A stretch of DNA of 64,000 nucleotides from Allodiplogaster sudhausi (GCA_945643635.1 CALZFC010000259.1:48501-112500), one strand, 5' to 3'. Positions 44,598 through 57,001 are shown, counted from the first letter of the stretch. Notes: generated from the sequence alone by a model not told the origin. Program-made: numbers and translations.

Positions 44598-46167
44598 GAG
44601 AGCTAGAAAGAGTGAGAGAGAGAAAGGGGGAGAACGCGAGAGAGAAGGGAGAGAGAGAAAGAGGGAGAGAGCGAGCTGTCCTCTTCGAATAATCCTGTCT
44701 TCTCTAAGCTTTATTTCATCATTATATTCCCATTTCATGCTACCGTCACGCTGGTTTTCTTGACCAATAATTGCATATCTATCAATTATGTTTTCGAGCC
44801 TCGTTGGTTAGTGATTCTCTTAGCCTTAATTCACAAAAAAATAATAAAGCGAAAAAGATAGCTTTAAAGGAGGTCCGAGGCGAATAAATAGTGTCTTGTT
44901 TTTTTTCGCCTTATTTGGTCGGGTTGTGCTAGAAACTTCGATTGCAATTGTCCCGAAGTCACAAAAACCTTCATGCCCTGAGGAAATTAACACTGTTTTC
45001 TACTTTGAATTCCCCAAATATTTTATTTTCCCGCCATTTTCAAAATTTTTTGAAAGAACAACACTGTGGCCGCTGGGGCCAACCAAGTCATACCTATGAA
45101 TTGCATACATATGGTGCACGCAACCAACATTGGCCGGGTTTTTCTTAACACGTAGCCTCACCTGGCAGTGGTGCAAACTACAAGTTTCTGGGGAGAGAGG
45201 CAAGGGGCAGTATCACCATTTCTGTTCATTCTTTACTCCGTTCTTTTTATCATTCCGTCCAAATCCGTCTGGGACTTCGTGGTAGGAGTTTTTTCCCTTA
45301 AGGCCTCCTTTAAAGTATATTTATCAATTGGTTTAACTAGTAATAGTCGCTTTAGGATGTCATATTTAGAAGATTTATGACGTCATATTTAGCTCATTTC
45401 TCTTAATGGCTTCGTACGATCACGTATTCTGATGCCGCATTAGAAGGACATAAAGAGCGAGCTTTTTCTCCTCAAAATATTCTATTTCGGACATTTTCGT
45501 CACGCTGGTTTTTTTAATTAATTTGTATATCGGAAGGATCTTTCTTTACAATCCGCTATTAAAATCAATCTGTTGATCGTGAGACCTTAAAAGTGCAATG
45601 AAATGTTTGTTTAAAAGAAGATTTATTTTTTGTTTAGCACTTAATACTAGATTTATGACGTCATACTAAGTTGCAAAATGACGTCATAGGTATATACTTT
45701 TTCTTCCTCTTACAGATTCTCGAGAACGTCGACCCGTCTTCGCGTCCCGTTCTCTACGCCCAAATCTTCCAGCAGCCTGATCAGCCAACGTTGACTGTTA
45801 GTCGGCAAAAAAAAATTTTTTTTTGTGAGTCCGTATTCGTCTTTTTATGTCCTCGCAAGTGTATCCAATGCATCAAATTAAAACTGAAAATCATTATAGC
45901 AATTATGACAATTTGATTAATGCAAACAAATTAGATGAAATTAAATAAAATAGATAAAAATTATTTGCAAAATAATAAAAAAGTAAAATATACAATTCGT
46001 AAAATAGAATCGCCTGCGCGACAGTGCGAATCTCTTTGGCGAAATCATACGCAACAACTTTCTGCGCACGTCCGCCATCATTCTCTTCCTGAACAAGATG
46101 GATCTCTTTGAGAAGAAGTTGCACAGCTCCAAGCTGGGCAGCCACTTCAAGGCGTACACTGGTTAGA

Positions 46168-46231
<64 letters not shown>

Positions 46232-46578
46232 AGGGAGAGAGAGAGAAAGAGAGAGAGAAAGAGAGGGAGAGAGAGAGATAGAGAGAAAAAGAGAGGGAAG
46301 AAGTTGCACAGCTCCAAGCTGGGCAGCTACTTCAAGGCGTACACTGGTTAGAGCTTCGGAGCGGTTTACAAATTATTATTTTTTAATCAATTTTACTGCA
46401 CCTTAATTACACTGTAATTGAGGGCCGTAAAGTAGGACGGAGAAGTCAAAATAGTTTTCATTCAATAGGCGACAACGACTACCCGTCCGCAAGCGCATTC
46501 ATCCGAGAGTACTTTTTCAAGGTTCGATCTCTCTCTCTCTCTCTTTCTATCTCTCTCCCTCTTGTTCTCTTTCATCAT

Positions 46579-46615
<37 letters not shown>

Positions 46616-46682
46616 TTCGCTTCCTCTCTCTTGCTCCGCTCCCTCCCTCCACTTTACTCTCTCTCTCCTCTATCCTCTCTCT

Positions 46683-46725
<43 letters not shown>

Positions 46726-46873
46726 CCTGCAGCGCAAGTCGAAGCGAGACACTGAGCGCAAGGTCTACTACCACTACACGTGCGCGACAGACACGAAAAA
46801 TGTCGAGTTCGTCTTCAAGGCGACCTGTGACATCATCCTCCAGAAGAATCTCTACTCGTCCGGCATTTCATAA
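40379..46873 (+). CDS. atypical heterotrimeric G-protein alpha subunit, 12 exons, complete
   Basis: Exons: 40379-~40444 (donor uncertain; 40450 also keeps frame), 41319-41385, 41676-41718, 42013-42088, 42457-42522, 42719-42876, 43970-44098, 44409-44514, 45716-45796, 46008-46161, 46469-46521 and 46733-46873 (stop TAA). Phases are continuous and give about 380 residues, normal for the family. Exon 1 starts MGTPMS, an N-myristoylation pattern. Exons 2-3 give beta-1 and the P-loop (LRILLLG then GADAGKST). Exon 7 has the switch I arginine (LRIPTTTI) and exon 8 switch II (DVGGQR then KKWIHCFEG). Exon 10 has NKMD and exon 12 TCATDTKN. All GTP-binding boxes are therefore intact, and the product should be a membrane-anchored GTPase coupled to receptors. 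Oddities: P-loop GADA instead of AGES, about 20 extra residues in switch III (exon 9), a C terminus SGIS without the pertussis-toxin cysteine, and a GC donor after exon 7. AATAAA lies at 46895. Confidence 0.88.
40498..40562. repeat. (ATTA)n tract in G-alpha intron 1
   Basis: Near-perfect AATT-AATT repeats just after exon 1. The same position in the second gene copy is AT-rich but shorter. Confidence 0.8.
41807..41896. repeat. four tandem copies of a 23-bp unit in G-alpha intron 3
   Basis: Unit TTTCTTGACTGAAATATGCT plus CAC, four times. The pseudogene copy has it once (49145-49175), so it expanded after or was lost since duplication. Confidence 0.85.
42896..43968. repeat. CT tracts in G-alpha intron 6, up to the acceptor
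   Basis: About 150 bp right after exon 6 and almost 600 bp (43385-43968) running directly into the exon 7 splice acceptor. The sense strand is pyrimidine, so the array also serves as the polypyrimidine tract. Confidence 0.85.
44863..45314. mobile_element. possible MITE of the TTTAAAGGAGG family in G-alpha intron 8
   Basis: Inverted TTTAAAGGAGG ends about 450 bp apart; similarity extends only a few bases further. Sequence next to it (45404-45440) repeats the end of exon 8 (ATGGCTTCGTACGATCA). Confidence 0.4.
46163..46351. repeat. GA array with duplicated end of G-alpha exon 10
   Basis: A GA array begins two bases after the exon 10 donor. It is followed at 46298-46351 by a second copy of the last ~50 bp of exon 10 ([15 protein letters not shown]) and its donor. 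Confidence 0.85.
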
Positions 46874-46904
46874 TCGATCTTCAACTTTTTTCTAAATAAA
46901 TTTT

Positions 46905-47807
46905 TATTTATTTATTTTTCTTTATCACTTTATGTGTGTCGACTAGCCCGCTGATTCGTACATATTATTAAAGAAGTAGAGAAGTTTTGCGCTCCAATGC
47001 TTCATTGAGCCATTTTAGTAGACTTGAGTCATTTTTAGAAAATTTTGAACCATATTAATATCCTGGCGCCAACTACCAACCTTGAGAAATACAAACTGAT
47101 TGACTTGCCTTGACTCCTTCCAAATGATTTTTAAGCTACATTCATACATATATTCTTCAAAATGTCATTCCACTATTTCATATCAAAGACCATCTCAGTT
47201 ACATACAGATTTTCTTTCTCGTAAATATTGTGGTTGTTTAATTAACGTTTTCTTTTTCTTCTCTTTTTCCTTCTTTTCTCTAGCACTTGACGTTGGTCGT
47301 GCCAATTAAAAAAAGACTAATTACACTTTTTTTTCTCTAAAAATCTCAAGTGCTTACTTGCTTGCGCATTATGAGTGTTCGTCATGTTTTTTTGTAGTTC
47401 TACTTCTTACAATTATGCAGATCATGCATTATCTCTTGCGCATTTTGAGTGTAATTGACGTCTTGTTAGTGCGCAAGTTCTACTTCATAGATCATGATCA
47501 TACTTAATGTGATTTAATTATCTGCTTATATCTTCAATACGCACAAGACACAAATGGAGCTTCTTCAAAGATCGAGTACAATTTCTTACTATCATATTAA
47601 ATGTTAAGTAGTACAATACTTGTTCATCGAGCGTCTTCATTAATAATTGACATCTGTGCTTTGTGCTTGATTGTGAGCTATTTTCTCATTCTGCTTGAAC
47701 GAAAGAAATGCATGCCAGTTAAAGTGGACCGTACTACAAATATTCTGCTACTATTGAAAATTAAATGATTTACAATGCGTTCGTTCAATGTTTAAGACAT
47801 TTTTTTT
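46905..47807. other. 3' flank of G-alpha copy 1, duplicated at 51925-52877
   Basis: Non-coding, with 85-95% similarity by eye to the flank of copy 2 (for example the TGCGCATTATGAGTG and CATAGATCATGATCATAC blocks). It shows that the duplication unit includes the intergenic DNA. Confidence 0.7.
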
Positions 47808-48060
47808 GAGGTAACCATGCGACTTTTCGAGCCCCAATGAAGCCAAAAGAAACATGAGAATAAAAATTATAAAATAATAGTGTGTTCAGGAATAGCCGAA
47901 GAAAGGCATGTATGTATCTGATCACGTGAGTGATCTGAAGTGATTCCCGAAAGGGAGATCAAAACACAGCGTACTGAGTGAGCAGAGAGGCAAAGGGGAA
48001 TATAGTGTGAGAGCGAGAGAGATAGCGAATCAGTGATAGAGAAAGAGAGAGAGAGAGAGA
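47808..48060. promoter_or_regulatory. conserved block upstream of the second G-alpha copy
   Basis: Almost identical to 52878-53075, which lies upstream of the acid phosphatase gene, and more similar than the sequence around it. Contains the near-palindrome GATCACGTGAGTGATC with a CACGTG E-box. A regulatory role is inference; recent gene conversion is an alternative. Confidence 0.35.
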
Positions 48061-48121
48061 GTGAGAGAGCGAGACAGGGAGAGAGGGAGAGTAGCCATAG
48101 GCTGAAAGAGACGGGCGTGTC

Positions 48122-50951
48122 ATGGGCACGCCAATGTCCATCTGTCAGGACGCGCGCGGCTCGACTCATGATGCGGCCATTGTGAGAGTGACGGTTGCGC
48201 CGCCGCCGCCACCGAGGGCTAGAGGTTATTAATTGTATAAATAATTAATTATTTATTTAAATTAATTATTTAACTAAGTTATTTTATTTATTTATTTTTT
48301 ATATTTACATTTATTCTTTATTTCATATATCATATTTACACTTCCTATGCCATTTCTTTTTGATTGCGTATGCCTATTTTTAATCTACTAACTTCTATTA
48401 TTACTGATTAGATCAACAATTCCATTCTGTATTTTTTTCTTCATTATTTTCTTTTGAACACTGCCTTATTTTTTGATCAGTCTTCATTTCTTTACCCGCG
48501 TCATCCAACAGTTTTTTATATATTTAATGAAACAAAAAAGCAAACAAAAATTCAGAAAGTTATGGCTATCAGATCCATTCACATTTCCATCTTCTCCGTT
48601 GCGAATGACAAATGTTCAAAGACATAGAGATGACCAGGAAGAATTGAGCGAGAAGAGAGAGTTCTTAATTTATCAAACATTATATCCAAGTCATAAACAG
48701 ATATTCTTGCAGAAAACATCATCGGTTGCATAGCATGCGGACGAATGTCAAATCTGCGAATATTGCTGCTTGGTAAGTTGGAGAACGAGAGAGAGAGAGA
48801 GAAAGAGAGAAAGAGAGAGAAAGGGAGAGAGAGAGAAAGGAGAGAGAAAGGAGAGTGAGACAAAGAGAGAGAGTGTGAGAAAAAGGGAGAAAGAGAGAAT
48901 TGTATAGTTTTCATCGTTCTTGGCAGTTAAAACTAGTAGTATGTACATAGTATGTATCTGAGAAAGTAAAAATCCGTTGGCTTCCAATAGGCACAATCAG
49001 TTTCGTTTTCTACCAATTTTAAGCGGTGCTGACGCTGGCAAGAGTACAATCGTGACGCAGATGAGGATTCATCGAGAACTACTTTCTCATTCCAAACTTT
49101 TCCCCTCCTCCTTAATGCGCTCATTTCCGTTTTATATTATTGTATGCAGATTGTTTCATGACTGGAATATGCTTACTTTTTTGAATAAGAAAAAAAAATA
49201 AGAACAAATTCTGAGCATATCTTTAGCCCAACCATGGACGTTTGGGTGCAACCCGGACTTTTGCGGAAGAAAACTAACTAGCCATAAATTGTAACATCCT
49301 TCTTTTTGCAGAATCCTGCGCATGAACGGTTTCTCCGTGCAAGAGCTGTCCTACTTCCAAAAGTACATTCGATACAATCTCTTCCAGGTTTCAAGCTACT
49401 CGCTCACTTGAATATTTGAGAAGCAAGGTATACACATCATGCTGCATAAAATGATAACTACATTTTTTTACTACAAAATCTTCCTTCACAAATAATGATG
49501 ACGTGTGGGAGAGTCGTAATAAGAGAGCAAGTTCAAGTTTGAATTCGCGCCTTTTTGCCTGATAAGAAGTGAAAGAGAACACATCTGATTTATCGTGACG
49601 CACCTACAATAACTTCGAGTTGTCTTAATGCAAAGGTTTATCAAATTAAAAAAAAGGTTAAGAAAGAGAAGCTGTCGACAGATCGTAACTGTTTCCTTTA
49701 TAGATCTTCCACGAAATTCTCTACATGTTTTCGAAGGATATTAGAAGTGAAGATATGGTACGTATTATATAATATACAAGTACTACCGTACAGCTACAAA
49801 TCCTACCATGTCACTTCGTATGCTACAATACCCTTTATCCCCCTAACCTAACAAGGGAACCATCAATGGCATACCTAACCTAACTAAGGTATCAGTTATT
49901 CCTACCGTATCTCTCAACCACTTCAATATCCTAAGGTATTCCTTAATCATACCGTATCGTCTAAACCCTACCATACCCCTTAATCCTATCGTATTCCAGG
50001 AGCTGCTTAGTCAATTCGCCGGTCCCATCTCAGATTGACATTGAAAAAAAAAGTTTGTTTAAAACCAGATTTATTAGCAGGTCTAACAAGTAATGGTGAC
50101 GTCATTAGCACATTCTCGGTCTGAATGGCTTTCGTATGATCGGATATTCCGAGGCCGCGTCAGAAATTAAAACAAAGAGCAAGCTTTTACAGCTAAAAAA
50201 ATATAATAACATATTTCTGGCATTTTCGACACGCTGGTTTTCTCGCCAATTAAGTATATATCTGATAGTTATTTGCTTAAAATTCGCTAACCTGAGAGAT
50301 ATCGGTAGAGACTTTAAATAGTACATTGAACTGTACATTGAACTATATATATACATATATATATATATATGTAGTTGGTTTATGACGTCACATTTATTTG
50401 CAAAATGACGTCATATATATTTTTTCTTCTAAAGATTCTCGAGAACGTCGACCCGTTTTCGCGGCCCGTTCTCTACGCACAAATCTTTCAGCAGCCAGAT
50501 CACCCAAAATTGACTGTTAGCCAGCGAACTTTTCTTTTTTTTGTATTCATCCCTTATTTGTTTTCTATACTAAATTATTTTTTTTAAACATTATGTTTAG
50601 TGGGGTTTCTTTCGCGCAAATTTTCCGAGTAATTCAAATAAAAATTGGAAAATTATTATAGCAATTATGATAATTTGAGTAATGCAAAAAAAAAAATTAG
50701 GTGAAATAAAATTGATAAAAATTATTTGCAAAAAATAAAAATAAAATGGCAATTCGTAAAATAGAATCGCGCAAATCTCTTTGGCGAAATCATCCGCAAC
50801 AACTTTCTGCGCACGTCCGCCATCATTCTCTTCCTGAACAAGATGGATATCTTTGAGAAGAAGTTGCACAGCTCCAAGCTGGGCAGCCACTTCAAGGCGT
50901 ACACTGGTTAGAGAGAGAGAGAAAGAGAGAGAGAGAGAGGTAGATAGAGTT

Positions 50952-51007
<56 letters not shown>

Positions 51008-51059
51008 AGAGAGAGAAATAAAGAGAGAGCGAGGGAGAGAGATAGAGTTAGAGAGAGAG

Positions 51060-51106
<47 letters not shown>

Positions 51107-51260
51107 GAGAGAGAAAGAGAGAGAAATAAAGAGAGCGAGGGAGAGAGAGATAGAGAGAGAGATAAAAAAAAGAGAGAGAGAGAGAGAGAGAGATAGAGAG
51201 AGAGAGAGAAAGAGAGTGAGATAAAGAGAGAGCGAGGGAGAGAGAGATAGAGAGAGAGAG

Positions 51261-51306
<46 letters not shown>

Positions 51307-51363
51307 AAAAGAGAGCGAGGGAGCGAGAGATAGAGATGGAGAGAGAGAGAGAAAGAGAGAGAA

Positions 51364-51415
<52 letters not shown>

Positions 51416-51729
51416 AGAAGTTGCACAGCTCCAAGCTGGGCAGCCACTTCAAGACGTACACTGCTTTGAGCTTCGGAGCGGTTGTGCAAATTATTAGTAT
51501 TATAATTCTTAAATTAATTTTACTGCACCTTAATTACTGTACTGTAATTAAGGGCCGCAAAATATTTTTTCATTCTATAGGCGACAATGACTACTCGTCG
51601 GCAAGCGCGTTCATCAGAGAGTACTTTTTCAAGGTTCGATCTCTCTCTCTCTCTCTCTCGCTCTCTCTCTTTTCTCTCTTTCTCATTCTCTCTTTCTTTT
51701 TCGCTCTTTCTCTTTTACTCTTTCTCTCT

Positions 51730-51776
<47 letters not shown>

Positions 51777-51924
51777 CCTGCAGCGCAAGTCGAAGCGAGA
51801 CACGGAGCGCAAGGTCTACTACCACTATACGTGCGCGACTGACACGAAGAACGTCGAGTTCGTCTTCAAGGCCACCTGTGACATCATCCTCCAGAAGAAT
51901 CTCTACTCGACCGGCATTTCTTAA
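48122..51924 (+). pseudogene. tandem second copy of the G-alpha gene, degenerate
   Basis: Recognisable exons: 48122-~48187 (MGTPMS start preserved), 48713-48772, 49024-49065, 49312-49387, 49704-49757, a stub at 50000-50044, 50435-50515, 50765-50906, 51581-51633 and 51784-51924. Several lesions are visible against the copy at 40.4 kb. Exon 2 has an in-frame TAG and a 1-nt deletion. Exon 3 has its acceptor changed from AG to AA and its donor from GT to GA. Exon 5 lacks four codons. Exon 6 loses 11 nt and then stops at TGA. The rest of exon 6 and all of exons 7 and 8 (switch I and switch II) are deleted. The 3' exons stay open and very similar to copy 1, ending in TGIS, so decay is concentrated in the 5' half. 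A transcript of only the 3' part cannot be excluded, but it would lack GTPase activity. Confidence 0.85.
50908..51465. repeat. 500-bp GA array with duplicated exon 10 end, second gene copy
   Basis: Same arrangement as 46163-46351 but the array has grown to about 500 bp. The duplicated exon end is at 51414-51465 with its donor mutated. Confidence 0.85.
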
Positions 51925-53081
51925 ACGATCGTCAACGTTTTTTTATTAATTTTTTATATTTGTTTTACTACTTATATACGATATCACTTTATGTGTGTGG
52001 ATTAGTGCGTTGATTCGTATAATTAACGAAGTAGAGAAGTTTTTGCGCTTCAATGCCTTTGAGCCAATTTAGCCACCTTGAACCATTATAGCCATATTAG
52101 TGTGCTTGATCCATTTAGCAACTTTCAGCAATATTAGTAACCTTGAGCCATTCTACAAACCTTGAGAACTACAAACTGACTGACTTGTCTTGGCTCCTTG
52201 CAGATAATTTTATGCCATATTCTTCAAATGTCATTCCACGATTTCATATCAAAGATCATCTCAGTTACATACAAATTTTCTTTCTCGTAAATATTGTGGT
52301 TGCTTAATTATCGTTTTCTTTTTCTTCTCTTTTTCTTTCTTTTCTCTAGCACTTGACGTTCGTCGTGCCAATTAAAAAAAGACTAATTACACTTTTTTTC
52401 TCTCTAAAAATCTCAAGTGCTTACTTGCTTGCGCATTATGAGTGCTCGTCATGTTTTTTTGTAGTTCTACTTCTTACAATTATGTAGATCATGCATTATC
52501 TCTTGCGCATTCTGAGTGTTCTTAACGTCTTGTTAGTGCGCAAGTTCCACTTCATAGATCATGATCATACTTAATGTGATTTAATTATCTGCTTATATCT
52601 TCAATACGCACAAGACACAAATGGAGTTTCTTGAAAGATCGAGTACAATTTTTTTTTTTCACATTAAATGTTACGTAGTACCATTCTTGTACATGTCGTA
52701 TCGCGCGTCTTCATTAATAATTGCAATCTTTTTTGTACTTGAATGTGACCTATTTTCTCACGATACTTGAACGAAAGAAATCTATGCTAGTTAAAGTGGA
52801 TAGTACTAAAAAATATTCTGCTGCTATTGAGAATTAAATGATTTAGAATGCGTTCTTCAATGTTTAAGAACGTTTTTGAGGTAACCATGCGACTTTTCGA
52901 GCCCCAATGAAGCCAAAAGAAACATGAGAATAAAAATTATAAAATAATAGTGTGTTCAGGAATAGCCGAAGAAAGGCATGTATGTATCTGATCACGTGAG
53001 TGATCTGAAGTGATTCCCGAAAGGGAGATCAAAACACAACATACTGAGTGAGCAGAGAGGCAGAGGGGAACATAGTGTGAG

Positions 53082-53119
<38 letters not shown>

Positions 53120-53121
<2 letters not shown>

Positions 53122-53218
53122 ACAGACCTCCGCCGACCAGAGACCACATGGCGAAGACGAAGAGATCAGATGGCTGATAAGGAAGGAGAGTGTCAAGCCA
53201 AAGAATGACGACAACCAA
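53120..53218 (-). CDS. unidentified hydrophobic exon candidate
   Basis: 33 codons with a membrane-like stretch (LFVFAMWSLVGGGLS), ending at a weak GTCTCT donor next to a GA array. It lies head-to-head with the acid phosphatase gene. Could be chance. Confidence 0.2.
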
Positions 53219-53415
53219 TTTTTGCCAATCTTCAACAATGCTCGCGCTATTTGCCTATCAAATCGCTACTATATTTTTATTGCTATTATTACTTTTAAAT
53301 TTCTGATTCTTAAATATTGTTTACTAGCAAAAATATTTTGTTTACGAGTAGAAACATTTTGTTTACTGGCTTCATTGGGTAAAAAAAAATAAAATCTAAT
53401 TCCAGAAATAAAAAA

Positions 53416-53511
53416 ATGAAGTTGGCCGTCGTAATTGTAGTCCTTGTCGCATCATCGTTCGCAGTCTCCATCGTCTCAGCCGGCGACAGGCTCGTCTTTG
53501 CACAAGCGGTT

Positions 53512-53555
<44 letters not shown>

Positions 53556-55585
53556 CTCTTTTGTCTCTCTCTCTCTCGCTATCACTCTCTCTCTCACTCT
53601 CACTCTCTCTCTGTCTCTCTCACCTTCTCTCTCTCTCTCTTTCATTTTTCTCCCTTTTCCAGCTCTGGCGCCATGGCGATCGTACGCCATCGCCGACCTA
53701 CCAGAATGACCCGTACCAGGAGGCCTTCTGGGGCCTGCCGTGGGGCGAACTCACCACGGTCTCGTAATTCCTCTCACTTTTATCTTCTCTCTTTTTGTTG
53801 TCGCCAATTAATTTTTTCCAGTATCTAATGGTGAGACTAAACTAGCAATTATAGCCTTGCCGTGCGCGGATATATTTTTAATATATCTCAGCAAAGCACC
53901 TGTCAAAAAGAATAGTAAATACTTAAATAGCTTATAGGATATTTGAGGCGCCTTTTTTGTTTCAGAGGACTATGAACAAGCACTTTATTGTTAGACACGG
54001 TACATCGAGAAGTCCACGCCTTCTACATAAAGTAATGTTTTTGAAACAAAGTAGGCAAAGCAAGGGTTTTTCTTCAAATTAAAACCGTCGGAAATACAAA
54101 TATTGCGTAATCGTAATAGAGTGAAAAATAAACGAGGCTTTTTGTTAAAGGTGTGATTATTTAGTGGGGCATGAAGCAGTCCTTCCGGCAAGGGCAGCGT
54201 CTCAAGCGTCGTTACATTGATGAGTACGGACTCCTCTCCAAGGACTACAAGCGACAGGAGGTCTTGACGGGAAAATAAGCGTAATTTGAATCTTATGGAT
54301 ACGCTAGAAATGAGCAAAGACAGGAGGTCTTAGAGGGAAACGACGTAGTTTGATTTTTATGGATACGATAAGAATGAGCAAATCATCCTTTTTCTTGCCC
54401 TTACATTAGATTTCGGTGCGCAGCTCGGACACACATCGGTGCATCCAGTCTGCGTTTGCGAACCTTGCTGGTTAGGAGGGTGAAGGAAGCGGGAGAGAGA
54501 GAGAGAGTCACAGAGTGAGAGAAAGAGAGGACGCATACTTTCCAGGTTTCTACACGGCCTCAAACGGCACGCACCCTTCAGACGTCGTCGACTGGCCGGC
54601 TGCCTGGACGCCCGTGCCCGTTCATACTATGCCAGGCAACGAGGATCCGGTCGGGACCTATTTATAATATTTTTAAATTCAAAAACCATCTAAATCATCT
54701 TTGATGTAGCCGGAACTTTTTCTTCACAGGAGCTCAAGCCGGCCGAGAATTGTCCAAAGGCGAAGGAACTGGCGGCCGAGCGTCTCTTGCACAAGGAATT
54801 CCTCGAATTCGTCGCATCCAAATGGGTATAACCGAAATGGGCATAATGGTAAACAATCGATATAATGGGTACATATAGTATACAAATGGTCTTCTTCGCC
54901 GATTTCTTCATTAAGTGTCTAATAGGACGAATGTATACGTTATCGCAATACATAATTTCATTTTTTATTTAATTATTTATTCAACTATTGGCCATGGATA
55001 AGTACTCTTGATCGCTTAGACCGCAGTCAACCTAAATAAGAACATTTAACTGCACTTAAAAGCACCTGTGAGCAAATGGTGAAAAAAATTTTATTTTTAA
55101 TAACCCGTACAATAAAAAATACATCAAAAAATTCTGAATCTTTTTTTTTCTTTTTTAAAGGAGCTCTTCGCCGAAATCGCGAAGAACACGGGCAACACGA
55201 CAAAGATGGAATTCGAGGGCCTCAGCGTGTTCTATGGAGTCGTCAAGATTGAGGTTAAGGCATTGGGGTAGGATGGCCTAGTGGATGACAGATCGTTTCT
55301 ATTTGACATATCAAAACAGCTTTTCTTTTGTCAGCAAGTGCCCTTGACAGATTACTATTAATTAATTAATTAATTAGTTAATAAATAAATTAATTAATTA
55401 ATCTGGACTTTAAATGCTGTTCAATTAAATGACAAATAATAAAAAAAACATCTGTGACAAAGAGTAAATAGCGTGACTACTACAACTTGACGCTGCCCGC
55501 GTGGATAACGGACAAGTTGTTCAACGACCTCGAGGACGCCATCGAGAAGGGCATGGATTACGTGTTCGGCGCGCGTCAGTCGCTA

Positions 55586-55625
<40 letters not shown>

Positions 55626-56659
55626 GCTCTCTCATTTTCTCACTCTTTCCCTCTATCGATCTCACTGTATATTTTTTCCACATGCAAAGATCAAGGATTA
55701 TTTTGAAGGAAAGAAGGTACCTATTTCCGCTGGAAAGTGAAGACATTTAAATTTAAAAACAACGAATGTTTTCCCGGTGCTTTTGAGTGCAGTGAAATGT
55801 TCTTACCTGAGACGGCTAGAACGTTGACGATCTTTCTCGCTTGATCGCTTGTAAATTACTATAAAATAAAGTTATATGTAAAAATAAATAAATAAATAAA
55901 TTGATTGATTAATAAATTACACTTCAGCTGGGTTCGGCCGCCCGGCCGACAACCACTTCATCAAGCTCTTCGGCGGCTTTCTCCTCACAGAATGGCTCGG
56001 CAACTTTGAGCGAGCTGCTGGTGGGCACGGCGGAGAGAAGTACAAGGCGTATTCGGCGGTAAAGCTTAACTTTAACCTCAACTTTATCCTGAATCTCCAT
56101 ATCATGAGCGGGTTTTTTTTGTAATTCCTGAAATAATGATACTTAACTTACCTACAGTACTCCTCATCTCAGATAGAACACTATAATGTAATTTCAAGCA
56201 CGACGCCACAGTGACTGCGCTTCTCATGACGCTCGGTGCGAAGACGGCGATCTTGGGAGGGAAGAATCCGGACTACGCGTCAACGGTCGTCGGAGAGTTG
56301 TGGCAGCGAGAGGAGGACAAGCAGTTCTATGTGAAGGTATCTGTCTTGCTATTTATTTATCCCTCAATTATTGTCATTTTCTCTCTCTCTCTCTCTCTCT
56401 CTGCCTCCCTTCTCGCTCTCTCCCCCCTCTCTCTCATTCTCTCTCTCTCTCTCTCTGCCTCCCTTCTCTCTCTCTCTCTGCCTCCCTTCTCTCTCTCTCC
56501 CCCCTCTCTCTCATTCTCTCTCTCTCTCTCTCTCTCTGCCTCCCTTCTCTCTCTCTGCCTCCCTTCTCTCTCTCTCTCCCCCCTATCTCTCATTCTCTCA
56601 TTCTCTCTCTCTCTCTCTCTGCCTCCCTTCTCTCTCTCTCTCCCCTCTCTCTCATTCTG

Positions 56660-56703
<44 letters not shown>

Positions 56704-57001
56704 TTCTAGTTCCTCTTCGCCCCCGACTCCTACTCCGAGCTGGCCGCCTTCACCCGCCACATCCCGGGCTGTCCGGCCGACTCGGATCTCTGCCCTCTCT
56801 CAACATTCGCTGCACGCTCCAAGCCATTCCTCGCCAAGGATCATGACATTGTGAGATTGGCGGGAACTTTAAATTTAAATTTTATTTGGATAAATTAGTT
56901 GGCTACTTGACAATGCCGAAAATTGAGTTTTTTTTTTAAACGAATAAGTTTCTTGAATATATTTTGATGACAATTTTTTTCAGGAATGCGGTTTTATCTG
57001 A
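53416..57001 (+). CDS. secreted histidine acid phosphatase, 12 exons, complete
   Basis: Exons: 53416-53508, 53663-53758, 54165-54260, 54410-54470, 54546-54649, 54730-54825, 55161-55253, 55472-55574, 55928-56058, 56199-56336, 56710-56850 and 56984-57001 (TGA). They join in phase to 389 residues. Residues 1-22 are a signal peptide (MKLAVVIVVLVASSFAVS, cleavage near VSA-GD). Exon 2 carries the catalytic RHGDRTP at about residues 34-40, with the phosphohistidine nucleophile at 35. Exon 4 carries the second arginine block (VRSSDTHR). Exon 10 begins with the proton-donor HD at 292-293 in YSAHDATVTALL. This matches the lysosomal/prostatic acid phosphatase family, which is expanded in nematodes and hydrolyses phosphomonoesters in acidic or extracellular compartments. 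No C-terminal membrane segment is seen, so the enzyme is probably secreted. The end of exon 3 and its donor are tandemly duplicated about 66 bp downstream. AATAAA lies at 57049. Confidence 0.88.
53515..53655. repeat. CT array in acid phosphatase intron 1
   Basis: Pyrimidine tract filling nearly the whole intron between the signal-peptide and RHGDRTP exons. Confidence 0.8.
56375..56702. repeat. CT array with CTGCCTCCCTT interruptions in acid phosphatase intron 10
   Basis: Regular (CT)n blocks separated by TGCCTCCCTTCTC and CCCCCTCTCTCTCATT motifs, roughly seven higher-order units, ending at the exon 11 acceptor. Confidence 0.85.

Noticed and set aside
48122..51924. Second G-alpha copy as a functional gene
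   Set aside because: Stop codon, frameshifts, lost splice sites and deletion of switch I and II.
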